A stretch of DNA of 64,000 nucleotides. It comes from CAWGGS01 sp963822095 (GTDB taxonomy: Bacteria; Desulfobacterota; Desulfobulbia; Desulfobulbales; Desulfocapsaceae). The first letter of the stretch is position 1. Each line of letters starts with the position of its first letter. A model generated the notes under the pieces. It ran no database searches and had not been told where the DNA came from. It saw only the letters and a list, made by a program, of their open reading frames with translations. The stretch is from positions 1-64,000 of the forward strand of contig CAWGGS010000071.1 of the NCBI GenBank assembly GCA_963822095.1. The letters run 5' to 3'. Position numbers and translations under genes: made by a program. Positions 37,054 through 46,219 of the stretch are shown here, piece after piece.

Positions 37054-37439
37054 GATGACTCCTTAAAAATTGTGCTGATGGTTAAGTTATCCGCATATCG
37101 CCAAAAATTTCTTTTCTGCTGCTGCGAATTATTATGAAAAATGTATAAAATGAAACTTACATAAAATGTCACCGTAATATAGAAATACAGGATATTTACC
37201 TAAAAACTCCATGCCGACTGAAATGCTTAACACAATCATTTGTAAAGTTCAAGATGAATGGTGACAAAACAGGAGGGGATTGGTGGCTTGCTTTGTCCTA
37301 CTGGGTGGTATTTCTTGAGATAATTATCTTGGGTATGATTGAATCGATAATAAAAATTATTTTTAAATTTTGGGTCCATTCGCAGAATGAACAGCTAGAG
37401 CAGTTTTTTTAACGCCATATCTCTATTTTTGAAGGAATG
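37054..37439. other. Leader/promoter region of the hdr-met unit
   Basis: No gene is visible. The stretch is AT-rich and ends at the R2 repeat at 37440. It should contain the promoter for hdrA on the - strand. I cannot assign a promoter or operator with confidence. Confidence 0.4.
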
Positions 37440-37482
37440 ATGGCTCATCCGGATTAATCGTACTTTTAAAAGGCTGAAATTG
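37440..37482 (+). repeat. R2 dispersed repeat, copy C
   Basis: Reads ATGGCTCATCCGGATTAATC, then GTACTTTTAAAAGGCTGAAA. It matches R2 copies at 18293 and 27784 (reverse) and 37662 (same direction). GGCTCATCCGG recurs inverted at about 37912-37923, so it also forms the left arm of a 480-base inverted-repeat-bounded block. Confidence 0.65.
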
Positions 37483-37525
37483 ATGAGATGGTGAAATTTA
37501 TAGCTCCCAGACACTGCTCTCCGGC

Positions 37526-37628
37526 CTTATCGCCTGTACACCACAACTGACAGACAGGCCTTTGTGATTCCCAGGCGGGCCTCCGTGATGCATCCTCCAG
37601 CGATAAATTTCGCCTCCCGCGATATGAT
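37526..37628 (+). repeat. R1 palindromic repeat, copy B
   Basis: Contains CTTATCGCCTGTACACCAC and GCGGGCCTCCGTGATGCATC followed by CTCCAG, the hallmarks of the R1 family. Compared with copy A, alignment is close from TCGCC-GTACACCAC to CGCCTCCCGCG. No gene is present. Confidence 0.7.
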
Positions 37629-37661
37629 ATAGAAGGGTACGCTCAATTCGGAAGAACCGGA

Positions 37662-37690
37662 ATGGTTCATCCGACTCAAGCGTACTTTTC
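37662..37690 (+). repeat. R2 dispersed repeat, copy D (partial)
   Basis: ATGGTTCATCCGACTCAAGC then GTACTTTTC, the first half of R2. It lies between two R1 copies of opposite direction. Confidence 0.6.
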
Positions 37691-37709
37691 TATAACCCAA
37701 GGAGGTGGA

Positions 37710-37874
37710 GATCGTCGCTTTCGGGCGCATCACGGAGGCTCGACTGGGAAGTATATCAGGCCCAAAGGGTTGCGGATAGGATGTCCGCAACTGACAGCAG
37801 GCCAGGGACGGCCTGTCTGTCAGCCGTGGTTCCCAGGTGATAAGGCCGCAGGACGGCGACCGAAAGCGATGATC
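37710..37874 (-). repeat. R1 palindromic repeat, copy C (inverted)
   Basis: Bounded by GATCGTCGCTTTCGG and CCGAAAGCGATGATC, a near-perfect inverted repeat. Inside, GCATCACGGAGGCTCGAC is the reverse of the R1 core, followed by GGATGTCCGCAACTGACAGC and a GGCCTGTCTGTCAG stretch that can pair back to 37550-37562. Together with copies B, C and D this makes a composite repeat island upstream of the hdr operon. Confidence 0.6.
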
Positions 37875-38113
37875 TCTACCGGGTTAATTCTTTTAACTTT
37901 TCCGAAGAACGCAAAAACCGGATGAGCCTTAAAAGTGTAAACGATGTGCTGCTATAAGTGTAAAGGATGTGCCGCTAGAGGACTGGAAAGCTTTCTAACG
38001 TATTGTTCAGAATCGAGTGGCTTTAACGGAGTGGGTCCGTGGCAATTGTTGGAATAACCCTGTTGTCTTTTTTTCCGAAAGAGGCGTTATACAACAGGGT
38101 TATATAAAAACAA

Positions 38114-38617
38114 TCAGTTATGAATATTTTCAAGCGCCAGGGAATAATTTGGCTCTTGTGTTATTTCAGGAACGAGTTCCGTATAAGCGACTTTCCCCTC
38201 TGTATCGATGATTACAATTGCCCTGGCGAGGAGTCCGGAAAGAGGGCCGGTGGTAATAGTAACCCCATAATCTGTACCAAACGACAGGGAGCGGAAAACA
38301 GAAAGAGGAATTACGTTTTCTAACCCATCCGCTTCACAGAATCGTTTGTGGGCAAAGGGCAAATCTGCGGAAATGCACAGGACAACCGTATTATCCAGAT
38401 TGCTTGCGGCCTCGTTGAACCGTCGTACAGAAGCGGCACAGACGGCTGTATCGATACTTGGAAAGATGTTGAGTATAACGGTTTTCCCTTTGTAATCAAG
38501 CAAACCGGAATCGGTCAGGTCTGTTTTGGTAAGTGAAAATGCCGGGGCAGGTGTGTCCGTGCCAGGTAGATCACCAACCGTTGATATCGTGTTTCCTTTC
38601 AACGTGACTAATGCCAT
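38114..38617 (-). CDS. tpx: Thiol peroxidase (Tpx, atypical 2-Cys peroxiredoxin)
   Basis: A 167-residue thioredoxin-fold peroxidase. The peroxidatic Cys60 lies in FPSIDTAVCAASVRRF and the resolving Cys94 in AHKRFCEADGL, matching the spacing of E. coli Tpx. The typical N-terminus VTLKGNTISTVGDLP is complete. I start at the ATG at 38617 with GGGAGA upstream; the frame extends to 38671 without a good ribosome site. It reduces lipid and organic hydroperoxides using thioredoxin. The active site uses Cys, not Sec, in contrast with the neighbouring operon. Confidence 0.93.
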   Translation of the reverse strand: MALVTLKGNTISTVGDLPGTDTPAPAFSLTKTDLTDSGLLDYKGKTVILNIFPSIDTAVCAASVRRFNEAASNLDNTVVLCISADLPFAHKRFCEADGLENVIPLSVFRSLSFGTDYGVTITTGPLSGLLARAIVIIDTEGKVAYTELVPEITQEPNYSLALENIHN

Positions 38618-38857
38618 TGTTATTCTCCCGAAGTTGGTTTTCAACCAGCCATTTAAGACTGCCTCAATCAATCAGGCAGATGGATGATTAGATGAGATTA
38701 AAGCACTGAATATTCAATATGTTCAAACCTGTTTTCATTTGACGATTATCTTAATGCTTCAGACTCTAATCATTTTAAGGAAGAAAACGAGATAAAATTG
38801 TATGCTTCGTTTTGTAAAACAAACGATACAGGTGATTATGAGGGAAAAAGTCTGCCG

Positions 38858-39859
38858 CTATTTTGCGGGATTCATTTCTTCAGCCATTCGACGGAGTCCG
38901 TCCTTTTTCCCTATGACGACGATGACATCGCCGTCATCGAATATTTCCGAGGGCAATGGGTTGTAAATCATCTCGTTTGTGGCTTTTTTTATAGCAACAA
39001 TGATGACTCCGAAGTCCTGTCGAATATTGCTGGTAACGACTGTCTTACCAATAAACGGTGAATCTGGACCTATGAGGGCTTCTTCCATCTTAAGATCGAG
39101 CTCGCTGTTCATCATGGTATTGTCGATGAAATCTACCACGGTTGGCCTGCGCAGGATCTCAGCCATTCTCCTTCCTCCCATTTGATAGGGGCAGACAACC
39201 CGTGAGGCTCCGGCACGCAACAGTTTATTCTCATTTTTTGTTTCCGAGGCACGTGCCAGAATAAAGATGTCCGGACGTAATCCTTTAGCGGATAAGGCAA
39301 TAAAAACATTGTCAGCATCGGAGCTGACCGCGGTCACTAACCCTTTTGCATTGTGGAGGCCTGCCTTGATTAAAGTGATGTCGACAGTGGCATCCATGTT
39401 CAGGTAGAGGAAGTGAGAAGCATCTATCTGTTCTATTCTTTCAAGGTCTTGTTCAATAACAATAAAGGGAATATTCTCGGCCGCGAGTTCTTTTGCAATA
39501 GTACTACCGATTCTGCCGAATCCGCAGATAATGTAATGGTTCTTGAGTTTTGCTATCTGTTTTTCCAATTTTCTTCTCCCAAGAAGTTGTCGGATTTCAC
39601 CTTCAACAAAAACCCTTGCCACCTGTCCAAGACTGTAGGTAAGAACACTGATTCCCGAAACAATAATAAAAATTGTCAAGATTCGGCCGGCAGGTGATAG
39701 CGGTTTTATCTCTGAAAATCCGACGGTGCTGATGGTGATCATTGTCAAATAGAAGGAATCGAAGGGGGACATACCCTCGATAAAGGTGTAGCCCACCGTT
39801 CCTGAGACGATAATCGCCAGTAAAAGAAAAATAGAAATTTTTAACTTGGAATAATCCAT
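38858..39859 (-). CDS. Two-helix K+ channel with RCK domain
   Basis: A 333-residue MthK-like potassium channel. Two membrane helices (about residues 6-28 and 55-80) flank a pore loop with the filter TISTVGFSE, where most channels have TVGYG. Residues 108-225 are a TrkA-N/RCK Rossmann domain (HYIICGFGRIGSTIA, FIVIEQDLERIE), and 250-333 a TrkA-C domain (GPDSPFIGKTV). Ligand gating by nucleotide or Ca2+ is typical of this family, but which applies here is unknown. It stands alone. Confidence 0.88.
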   Translation of the reverse strand: MDYSKLKISIFLLLAIIVSGTVGYTFIEGMSPFDSFYLTMITISTVGFSEIKPLSPAGRILTIFIIVSGISVLTYSLGQVARVFVEGEIRQLLGRRKLEKQIAKLKNHYIICGFGRIGSTIAKELAAENIPFIVIEQDLERIEQIDASHFLYLNMDATVDITLIKAGLHNAKGLVTAVSSDADNVFIALSAKGLRPDIFILARASETKNENKLLRAGASRVVCPYQMGGRRMAEILRRPTVVDFIDNTMMNSELDLKMEEALIGPDSPFIGKTVVTSNIRQDFGVIIVAIKKATNEMIYNPLPSEIFDDGDVIVVIGKKDGLRRMAEEMNPAK

Positions 39860-40017
39860 ATATCTGGTAGGCTTTTGCTACCGGATTAAAATTCGGGAAG
39901 CCGCTTTCGGCATGCATTAACGATAGCTTTTTACCATGCCCATGCCCAATGCACTACTTAAAATTTGTTTAAGCAAAACATAACGACAATGGGCATCTGC
40001 GTAAATTTTAAACGAAT

Positions 40018-40785
40018 CTACCTGTTTTTCTCTAAAAGCATGAGGATATCCTTTGCCGGCAGATATCCAATATGGACTTTTCCGTTAGGAAAAATAAGCG
40101 TTGGAGTGGAATGAATGTTAAGCTTTTTGCCGAGTTCCTCGTTCTTTTCCACCTGATCGGTTTCACAGAGAGGTGGAGGAATCTGTTGCCCTGCAAGACT
40201 TGCGGTAAGCAATTTATCGGACTTTGTACATATGATTGTTTTGGCCTTCTCATAGGAACCTGGATGGCTGCGCAAGGGGAACATCTTAATAAAGAAAGCT
40301 ACATCCTTTCGTTCGCTTACTATTTTTAACAATTCCGGCTGAAGCTTTCTGCAGAATGGACATACGGGGTCATCAAAGACAATTATCTTTAAGGGTGCTA
40401 TAGGGTTTCCTAGTATTACGGCGTCCTGCAGCGGGATGCTTGTGAAGTCCACTATGTGTTCGGCAGGTTGTTCTGCTTTTTGGGAGAGATTTGTCCAGTC
40501 CGCAAGTCGAATCACATTGCCGCTGAACAGGTATTTTTTTGAAAAATCAAGATACAGAGGGATCTTTTTTCCCCGAAGGACCGCATCGATCATCCATAGC
40601 CCCGGTACCTCGCTCATCTTTACGTCCAGAACATCATCGACCTTTCCTTTGAGAAGACCATTTGCCTCCTGCTTGGTAAGAGAATGACAATCAATACAAT
40701 TTCCACTGCCGCATCCATCCTTTTGGAACGCGAAGGCTGTTGAGGCTAAGAACAAAAGGACCAGAGTAAACACGACCGATTTCAT
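40018..40785 (-). CDS. DsbC-like thiol-disulfide protein with a CxxCH motif
   Basis: A 255-residue exported protein. Residues 1-19 are a signal peptide. Cys25, then Cys30-x-x-Cys33-His34 (NCIDCHS), form a c-type haem attachment motif before the main fold. Residues 38-115 resemble the DsbC/G N-terminal region, and the thioredoxin domain has the active site CPFC (Cys142, Cys145) and cis-Pro STPTLIF. It should act in the periplasm as an isomerase or reductase; the CxxCH raises the possibility of a haem-bearing electron link, but it may be only a metal or disulfide site. Ribosome site AGGGGA. Confidence 0.82.
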   Translation of the reverse strand: MKSVVFTLVLLFLASTAFAFQKDGCGSGNCIDCHSLTKQEANGLLKGKVDDVLDVKMSEVPGLWMIDAVLRGKKIPLYLDFSKKYLFSGNVIRLADWTNLSQKAEQPAEHIVDFTSIPLQDAVILGNPIAPLKIIVFDDPVCPFCRKLQPELLKIVSERKDVAFFIKMFPLRSHPGSYEKAKTIICTKSDKLLTASLAGQQIPPPLCETDQVEKNEELGKKLNIHSTPTLIFPNGKVHIGYLPAKDILMLLEKNR

Positions 40786-41136
40786 GAGATTCCCCTTTTA
40801 AAGACTTAAAAATGATTTCCCTGTTTATATGAAAGTCTCCCCGGAGAACCGGTCTTGGCATAGCTGAGTAATGAGCTTCCATATTTTGTTGTGGCTGACC
40901 TGTCTGGTCAAGCCATGCTGGTTTATAAGAAAATCAATTCGTGAAGGAAGTTAGCCCCTCAAAAATGCGGCCTTCCAAAGTTCCGTTCTTAAGGGGATAG
41001 TAATCATCTGCAGATATATATTTTGTTAGAGCAAAAATCGCAGATGATCACAGGATCCATTATTACCACAAAATTGACTTTAGCAAGATACAGATTTTCA
41101 ACCTCCATTTCAACTGTGTGATTATTATTTTCTCAT
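40786..41136. other. Intergenic region between the DsbC-like gene and the permease
   Basis: No gene is visible. The part nearest 40786 should hold the promoter of the DsbC-like gene on the - strand. GC-rich paired segments (GTCTCC/GGAGAC-like, around 40831-40855) suggest some RNA structure in its leader, but they do not match a riboswitch class I know. Confidence 0.35.
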
Positions 41137-42252
41137 CTAGGACCAAGCTTTTGGGGTCCGTTGGTCCTTGGCAAGATTGTCGCGATAGAGGTTGGCCGCT
41201 GCCAGAGTCAATGCAACAACGGAAGGCCCTAGAATTAGTCCCCAGAAACCGAAGGTGGAGATACCGGCAAGTATCGAGAGCAGGATGAGGATACCGTTCA
41301 TCGTGTATTCGAAACCAAATACTTTTTTGAGATAGTCAATGAATAGAATTCGAAGAATGTTGTCAAAGAAAAATACCATGACTACCCAGGCGAAGATGAG
41401 AATGATTATGGCATTCACATAGTTTTTTGAAACCAGTTCTATAGCTATGACAGGGAGATAGACTGGTGCTGCTCCTATAATCGGGACAATGGAGCTGAAA
41501 CCTGCAAGGACCCCTAAATACATGGCGTTGTAATCCCCGACAAAACACATCAGGAGGCCAAAGGCCAGCCCCTGGGCCGTCATATTGAAAAGTGTACCGT
41601 AAAATACAACGGCTACAGTTCCTGTGCATTCACGGTAAAGGTATTTTTCATGTTCCGGATTTGTCGGCATGAGGTTGCCAAGGAAATAGAGGATTTTGTC
41701 ACCGTAAATGTTAAAAAGACAATAAAACATGAGAATCCAGCCGATCTGGACGATGAGCCCTCCTACCCCGGAAACCATATTTTCCACTCCTTTCATTATG
41801 GTCTTGAGAGAAGAGGTGTCTATCAGCGAAGTTCCTTCTGCTTTGAGGTGAAGGAGCGGCTTATGCAAAATCGGAATACTGTCCATGTAATTAAAAACAG
41901 AATTCCACATGGTAAGGATTACCTGCTTTATGTGTTCTATGTCCAAAGTGGAAATGAGATGTGATGATTGAATGATCAGGTATAGAAGGGGAAGAAAAAT
42001 CATCATAAGGAAAAAAGTAGTGAGTAAGAAAGCTGCAACGGCCCGTCTCCTTTTTTTCAGCCATGTTGGAAATTTTGATCGGTCCACCCAGGCAAGCAGG
42101 GCAATGTAGCCATGGCTGGTTGCCAGAGCCAGAACCCCGGCCACTAATATATAATGGAGGAACGAAGAAAAGATCCAGAGAGATGCAGCAATGAGTGCAA
42201 CAGTTAATGCTGCTATGAAATTTGTGCTGTCGGTAAGGCTGTTATTCCGCAT
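41137..42252 (-). CDS. AI-2E/PerM-family permease
   Basis: A 371-residue polytopic membrane protein with about eight helices. The family hallmark is seen in the GLAFGLLMCFVGDYNAMYLGVLAGFSSIVPIIGA segment near residues 230-265 and the C-terminal GFWGLILGPSVVALTLAA. The AI-2E group (formerly UPF0118) includes an autoinducer-2 exporter and Na+/H+ antiporters, and most members have no assigned substrate. A soluble loop of about 80 residues lies between helices 3 and 4. It follows lon, separated by a hairpin. Confidence 0.88.
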   Translation of the reverse strand: MRNNSLTDSTNFIAALTVALIAASLWIFSSFLHYILVAGVLALATSHGYIALLAWVDRSKFPTWLKKRRRAVAAFLLTTFFLMMIFLPLLYLIIQSSHLISTLDIEHIKQVILTMWNSVFNYMDSIPILHKPLLHLKAEGTSLIDTSSLKTIMKGVENMVSGVGGLIVQIGWILMFYCLFNIYGDKILYFLGNLMPTNPEHEKYLYRECTGTVAVVFYGTLFNMTAQGLAFGLLMCFVGDYNAMYLGVLAGFSSIVPIIGAAPVYLPVIAIELVSKNYVNAIIILIFAWVVMVFFFDNILRILFIDYLKKVFGFEYTMNGILILLSILAGISTFGFWGLILGPSVVALTLAAANLYRDNLAKDQRTPKAWS

Positions 42253-42357
42253 TGTGTTTATCTGTTTTTCCTCTTTTTATACAATTAAATCTGATTTCCT
42301 CAAATGTTCAGCTACTGATCCAGGGAGTGAACTGTTCGTTTCCATGGGTAATCAGAT

Positions 42358-42397
42358 AAGTAAATCCCCGAATCTGTTGAGGAACGGGGATTTACTT
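42358..42397 (-). terminator. Hairpin between lon and the AI-2E permease gene
   Basis: AAGTAAATCCCCG (42358-42370) and CGGGGATTTACTT (42385-42397) form a perfect 13-bp stem with a 14-base loop, downstream of the lon stop on the - strand. There is no strong T run after it, so termination may be partial. Confidence 0.6.
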
Positions 42398-42485
42398 GAA
42401 GGCTTCTTGGAAACAGGAATTTGCCATGTTGAAGCACTAAGGTTTCATATTCTGTTCTTACCGACTGGGGATGATGCCGGATTGG

Positions 42486-44924
42486 TTATGGAAAACATAT
42501 TTTCAGCACCTCATTGAAGGTGCTGACGAAATAAGGAACAATGCCCTCTTTTATGTGCTCAGGAAGCATTTCAAAATCTTCTTGGTTTTCTTTTGGAAGA
42601 AGAACTTGTTTGATTTTTGCTCTTTTGGCTGCAATTATTTTCTCTTTTACTCCCCCTATGGGCATTATCAGGCCACTCAAAGTGAGCTCACCCGTCATCG
42701 CTGTGTTGCCGATCATCGCTTTTCCGACGGCAAGAGAGTAAAGGGAGCAGGCCATGGTGATGCCTGCGGAAGGACCGTCCTTTGGTGTTGCACCGGCCGG
42801 AACGTGGAGGTGAATAAAGTTCTTTTTGAAAAATTCCGTTGCCGCGGTATCTTTATTGAGGAATGATCGTACAAAACTATATGCAATCTCGGAGGATTCA
42901 ACCATGACTTGACCGAGTTGGCCGGTTTGTTTGAATCCGGGTTGACCGGTGGGAACAGGGATGGATTCGATATACAGGGTTGCACCTCCCATGCTTGTGT
43001 AGGCAAGTCCGGTGATGATCCCAACCCGAGGGCGTTTAAAGGCATTTTCATCCGTAAAATGGCGTTTGCCGAGAAGATCCGGTAGATCCGTTTTGTGAAT
43101 TTTCACAACCTTGTCCGGGTCGTTGACTATCTCTTTAGCAGACTTTCTGAAGATTTTTTTAATACAATTCTCTAATGATCGGACCCCTGCCTCTCGGGCA
43201 TACCCATCGACTATGGCTCTTAAAACCGGTTTTGGAATCACTACCTGTTTGGATGTCAATCCATGCATTTTTAATTGTTTTGGTAAAAGATGACGACGTG
43301 CGATTTCGACCTTTTCTTCCTGGATATATCCCGGAAGGTGAATGATCTCCATCCGGTCAAGCAGGGGCCGGGGGATAGTTTCAAGCTGGTTGGCGGTACA
43401 GATAAAAAGGACCTTTGACAAATCAAATCGAACGTCAAGGTAGTGATCGAGAAAATTTTGATTTTGTTCAGGGTCAAGTACTTCAAGGAGTGCTGATGCC
43501 GGATCGCCCTGAAAACTTGCTCCGATCTTATCAATTTCATCAAGCATTATCAGAGGATTTGATGTCTTGCATGTTTTGATTGCCTGGAGAAACTTGCCGG
43601 GAAGAGCGCCGATATAGGTTCTCCGGTGGCCTTTGATTTCCGCTTCATCTCGCATCCCGCCCAGAGAAAAACGATAGTATTCGCGCTTGAGACTTTTGGC
43701 AATGGACTGTCCGATAGAGGTCTTGCCGACCCCTGGTGGGCCTATGAGAAGGATGATGGAACCGGAGAGATTTCCTTTGATGATGCCAACTGATAAAAAT
43801 TCCAGGATACGGTCTTTGACATCTTCAAGACCATAGTGGTCACGGTTTAGAATTTTGGCAGCCTTGGTTATATTATAGCTGTCTTTTGTAAAAACACCCC
43901 AGGGTAAAATGGTCAACCAGTCGAGATAGGCCCTGGTCACATTGAACTCCGCTGAAGAGGGGCCAAGGAGTTTCAATTTTTCCAGTTCTTCCTGGATACG
44001 ATCGTGAGCTTCTTCGGTCAGGGTGAGTTTCTTTAATCTTTTTTGGAATTTTTCTATCTCACTTTCGGTGTCGTCCTTGGCGATGCCGAGTTCTTTTTTG
44101 ATCTCCTGGAGCTGTTGTTTGAGAAAGAACTCCCGCTGCTGTTTAGAGAGTTGTTCTTCAATCCTTTTCGAAATCTGGGCTTTAAGCTTGGAAATCTCGA
44201 GCTCTTTTTTTAACAGCACCAAAACCTTCTCAAGTCTCACCCTGACATCAGCAATCTCAAGAATCTGTTGCAGCTCGGAACCCGAGGAAGTGGTCATTGA
44301 AGCGGCAAAATCGGCTAACGCACTTGGGTCACTGACATTGATGCGTTCGATGAGGAGTGACAACCCTTCCCTGAATAGAGGATTTAAGGTGACCAGTTCT
44401 TTTATGCAGTCAATGATAGCTACAGAATATGCTTTTATTTCCTCTGTATTCTCAATTCGTTTTTCAAGCCAGTACTGAACTCTGGCTGTGATAAAAGATT
44501 TTCCGAAGGTGAATTCCGCGACATCAAAACGTTCAAGAACCTGAACCAGAATTTGAAGGGGAGTATCCTGAGTTGGCGGTGAGATGCGAACGAGCCTTGC
44601 TACAACGCCCACCGAAAAGAAATCGGACGGGCTTTGGGGGACATGCTGAAGGGTGTCTTCTGTTGGTTTCACAAGTAGAAGCCCCAAATACATAGGTTTC
44701 GATTTTTCTTGAGCATCAAAAATGATCTGTTGGATTTGCGGATTTTCAATGATTACCGGTCCCATCATTTTCGGGAACATGGGACGATCGTACAAGGGGA
44801 AGATAACAAGGGCGTCCGGCAATAAATCTCTGGCTATGACCAGAGATTTGGCGTCCTCTTCAGGATTGGTCTCATCTAGAGATTCAATTGATTCAGGCGT
44901 CAAGGTGTTTGGTTCGTCAGACAT
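42486..44924 (-). CDS. lon: ATP-dependent protease Lon
   Basis: An 812-residue Lon protease. N-terminal LON substrate-binding domain (residues about 35-230), a coiled-coil segment, an AAA+ module with Walker A GPPGVGKT and Walker B PLIMLDEIDKIG, and the C-terminal S16 protease domain with the catalytic Ser in DGPSAG and Lys in GGVKEKI. The length and order are normal. It degrades misfolded and short-lived regulatory proteins in the cytosol. It is divergent from the small ORF and degV; the shared 420-base gap probably contains a regulated promoter. Confidence 0.96.
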   Translation of the reverse strand: MSDEPNTLTPESIESLDETNPEEDAKSLVIARDLLPDALVIFPLYDRPMFPKMMGPVIIENPQIQQIIFDAQEKSKPMYLGLLLVKPTEDTLQHVPQSPSDFFSVGVVARLVRISPPTQDTPLQILVQVLERFDVAEFTFGKSFITARVQYWLEKRIENTEEIKAYSVAIIDCIKELVTLNPLFREGLSLLIERINVSDPSALADFAASMTTSSGSELQQILEIADVRVRLEKVLVLLKKELEISKLKAQISKRIEEQLSKQQREFFLKQQLQEIKKELGIAKDDTESEIEKFQKRLKKLTLTEEAHDRIQEELEKLKLLGPSSAEFNVTRAYLDWLTILPWGVFTKDSYNITKAAKILNRDHYGLEDVKDRILEFLSVGIIKGNLSGSIILLIGPPGVGKTSIGQSIAKSLKREYYRFSLGGMRDEAEIKGHRRTYIGALPGKFLQAIKTCKTSNPLIMLDEIDKIGASFQGDPASALLEVLDPEQNQNFLDHYLDVRFDLSKVLFICTANQLETIPRPLLDRMEIIHLPGYIQEEKVEIARRHLLPKQLKMHGLTSKQVVIPKPVLRAIVDGYAREAGVRSLENCIKKIFRKSAKEIVNDPDKVVKIHKTDLPDLLGKRHFTDENAFKRPRVGIITGLAYTSMGGATLYIESIPVPTGQPGFKQTGQLGQVMVESSEIAYSFVRSFLNKDTAATEFFKKNFIHLHVPAGATPKDGPSAGITMACSLYSLAVGKAMIGNTAMTGELTLSGLIMPIGGVKEKIIAAKRAKIKQVLLPKENQEDFEMLPEHIKEGIVPYFVSTFNEVLKICFP

Positions 44925-45082
44925 GAATGTTCTCCTCGATTTGAAAGATATACTAAAAAAATTTGAAGACCGGGGTGGTCAGATCGGAAAATTATCCATC
45001 CCGGATAAAAAACGACTAACATAGTAAATTTTTTAACAATTTTAACAAATGATTGTCAAGAAGTTAATACCTGAATAGGAGG

Positions 45083-45262
45083 ATGTCCAATTTTTTGCTG
45101 TTATTAGGTGGTATTAATTTTTTATTTTATCTTTCCCGAGAGCTTTTACAATTTTTTTCCAGAGATGTTTTTATTGCAATGGCTATTGCTATATATTACC
45201 TTTACGTAAAGAAGAAGCCGGATCGGATTATAATGTTGCTCGAATATTCAATAAGTAAATAG
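45083..45262 (+). CDS. Small hydrophobic protein (59 aa), unassigned
   Basis: The frame runs from ATG (45083) to TAG: it reads MSNFLLLLGGINFLFY, a second hydrophobic stretch (FIAMAIAIYYLYV), then a basic KKKPDRII tail. This is a plausible small membrane protein with two helices. AGGAGG directly abuts the ATG, which is too close; the TTG at 45095 has better spacing (12 bases). It lies between lon and degV in a divergent gap. I do not recognise it; coding is suggested by the lack of stops and the charge distribution only. Confidence 0.4.
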   Translation: MSNFLLLLGGINFLFYLSRELLQFFSRDVFIAMAIAIYYLYVKKKPDRIIMLLEYSISK

Positions 45263-45344
45263 AGAAGAATTGCTGGAAACTTCGTGTGTGTAAATTCACT
45301 TTTCGTAAACGTAAATTATTCCACAGGAATAGAAGAGGTAAAAA

Positions 45345-46196
45345 ATGAAAAGAATGATAGTTACAGATAGTACGGCAGATCTTCCTGAAACTATAACCGA
45401 AGAATTAGGAATTAGGGTCCTTCCTGTGAATGTCATTTTGGACGGCAGGAAATACAAAGACGGTGTCGGTATAACACGTGAAAAATTCTATGAAAATTTC
45501 TCAAACTATCATTCGATGTATACCGAGGCAGTCCCCTATGAGGATTATGCGCTGGAGTATTTACAGTGGATCCAGTATTATGATGAAATACTAATAATCC
45601 ATTGCAGTCGCCATCTTTCTGAAACCTATAAAACCGCAGTTGATGTCCACACGGAATTCGGCAATTCGATCAAATGCAGGGTGGAAGTCATCGATTCGGG
45701 GCTTTGCAGTATGAGCCTGGGGATGGTAGCCATCGCTGCGGCAAAGGCGTTTAAAGAAGGGAAGTCGTTGAAGGAAACGGTTGAAGTGGTTACCGACGTA
45801 CAACGAAGAATGAAATCATACCTTGCTATTCCTACTTTAAAATATTTGAAAAAGAATAAAAAAGTCAGCGGATTTAAATCGGTATTTGGGATGGCGTTCG
45901 GTGTAAAGCCGGTCCTTGAATTTAATGAAGGTCGCATGGAGATTAAGACCAAACTTTTTGGTAAACAAAAGAACATGATTCTCGCGATGATGGACAGTAT
46001 AAAAAAGGATGTGGGCACCGATGCCATAGACCTTTCTATTATTTATTCAGGAGAGATTACATTGGTTGAGAGACTGCGGGAAGTTTTTGAGTCAACCTTT
46101 GACTGTCGTGATGTGTATGTAGCACGTTTCGGACCATCAATTGCGATAAATGCCGGGCCCGAAAGCTATGCAGTGTTTTTTACCTCCTTTGTTTAG
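45345..46196 (+). CDS. DegV-family fatty-acid-binding protein
   Basis: A 283-residue DegV protein: IVTDSTADLPE at the start is the fatty-acid carboxylate-binding motif, followed by VLPVNVILDGRKYKDGVGI, the IIHCSRHLSETY segment and VIDSGLCSMSLG. Family members bind long-chain fatty acids and in Firmicutes deliver them to fatty acid kinase. There is no kinase gene here. Its position ahead of a cobalamin adenosyltransferase and a flavin reductase suggests a shared transcript (gap of 23 bases). Confidence 0.88.
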   Translation: MKRMIVTDSTADLPETITEELGIRVLPVNVILDGRKYKDGVGITREKFYENFSNYHSMYTEAVPYEDYALEYLQWIQYYDEILIIHCSRHLSETYKTAVDVHTEFGNSIKCRVEVIDSGLCSMSLGMVAIAAAKAFKEGKSLKETVEVVTDVQRRMKSYLAIPTLKYLKKNKKVSGFKSVFGMAFGVKPVLEFNEGRMEIKTKLFGKQKNMILAMMDSIKKDVGTDAIDLSIIYSGEITLVERLREVFESTFDCRDVYVARFGPSIAINAGPESYAVFFTSFV

Positions 46197-46219
46197 GGGG
46201 AGTCTTTACGGGAAAGTCT

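Noticed and set aside
40786..41136. Possible cyclic-di-GMP riboswitch before the DsbC-like gene
   Set aside because: Some pairing is present, but the conserved receptor and tetraloop sequences of GEMM riboswitches are not found.
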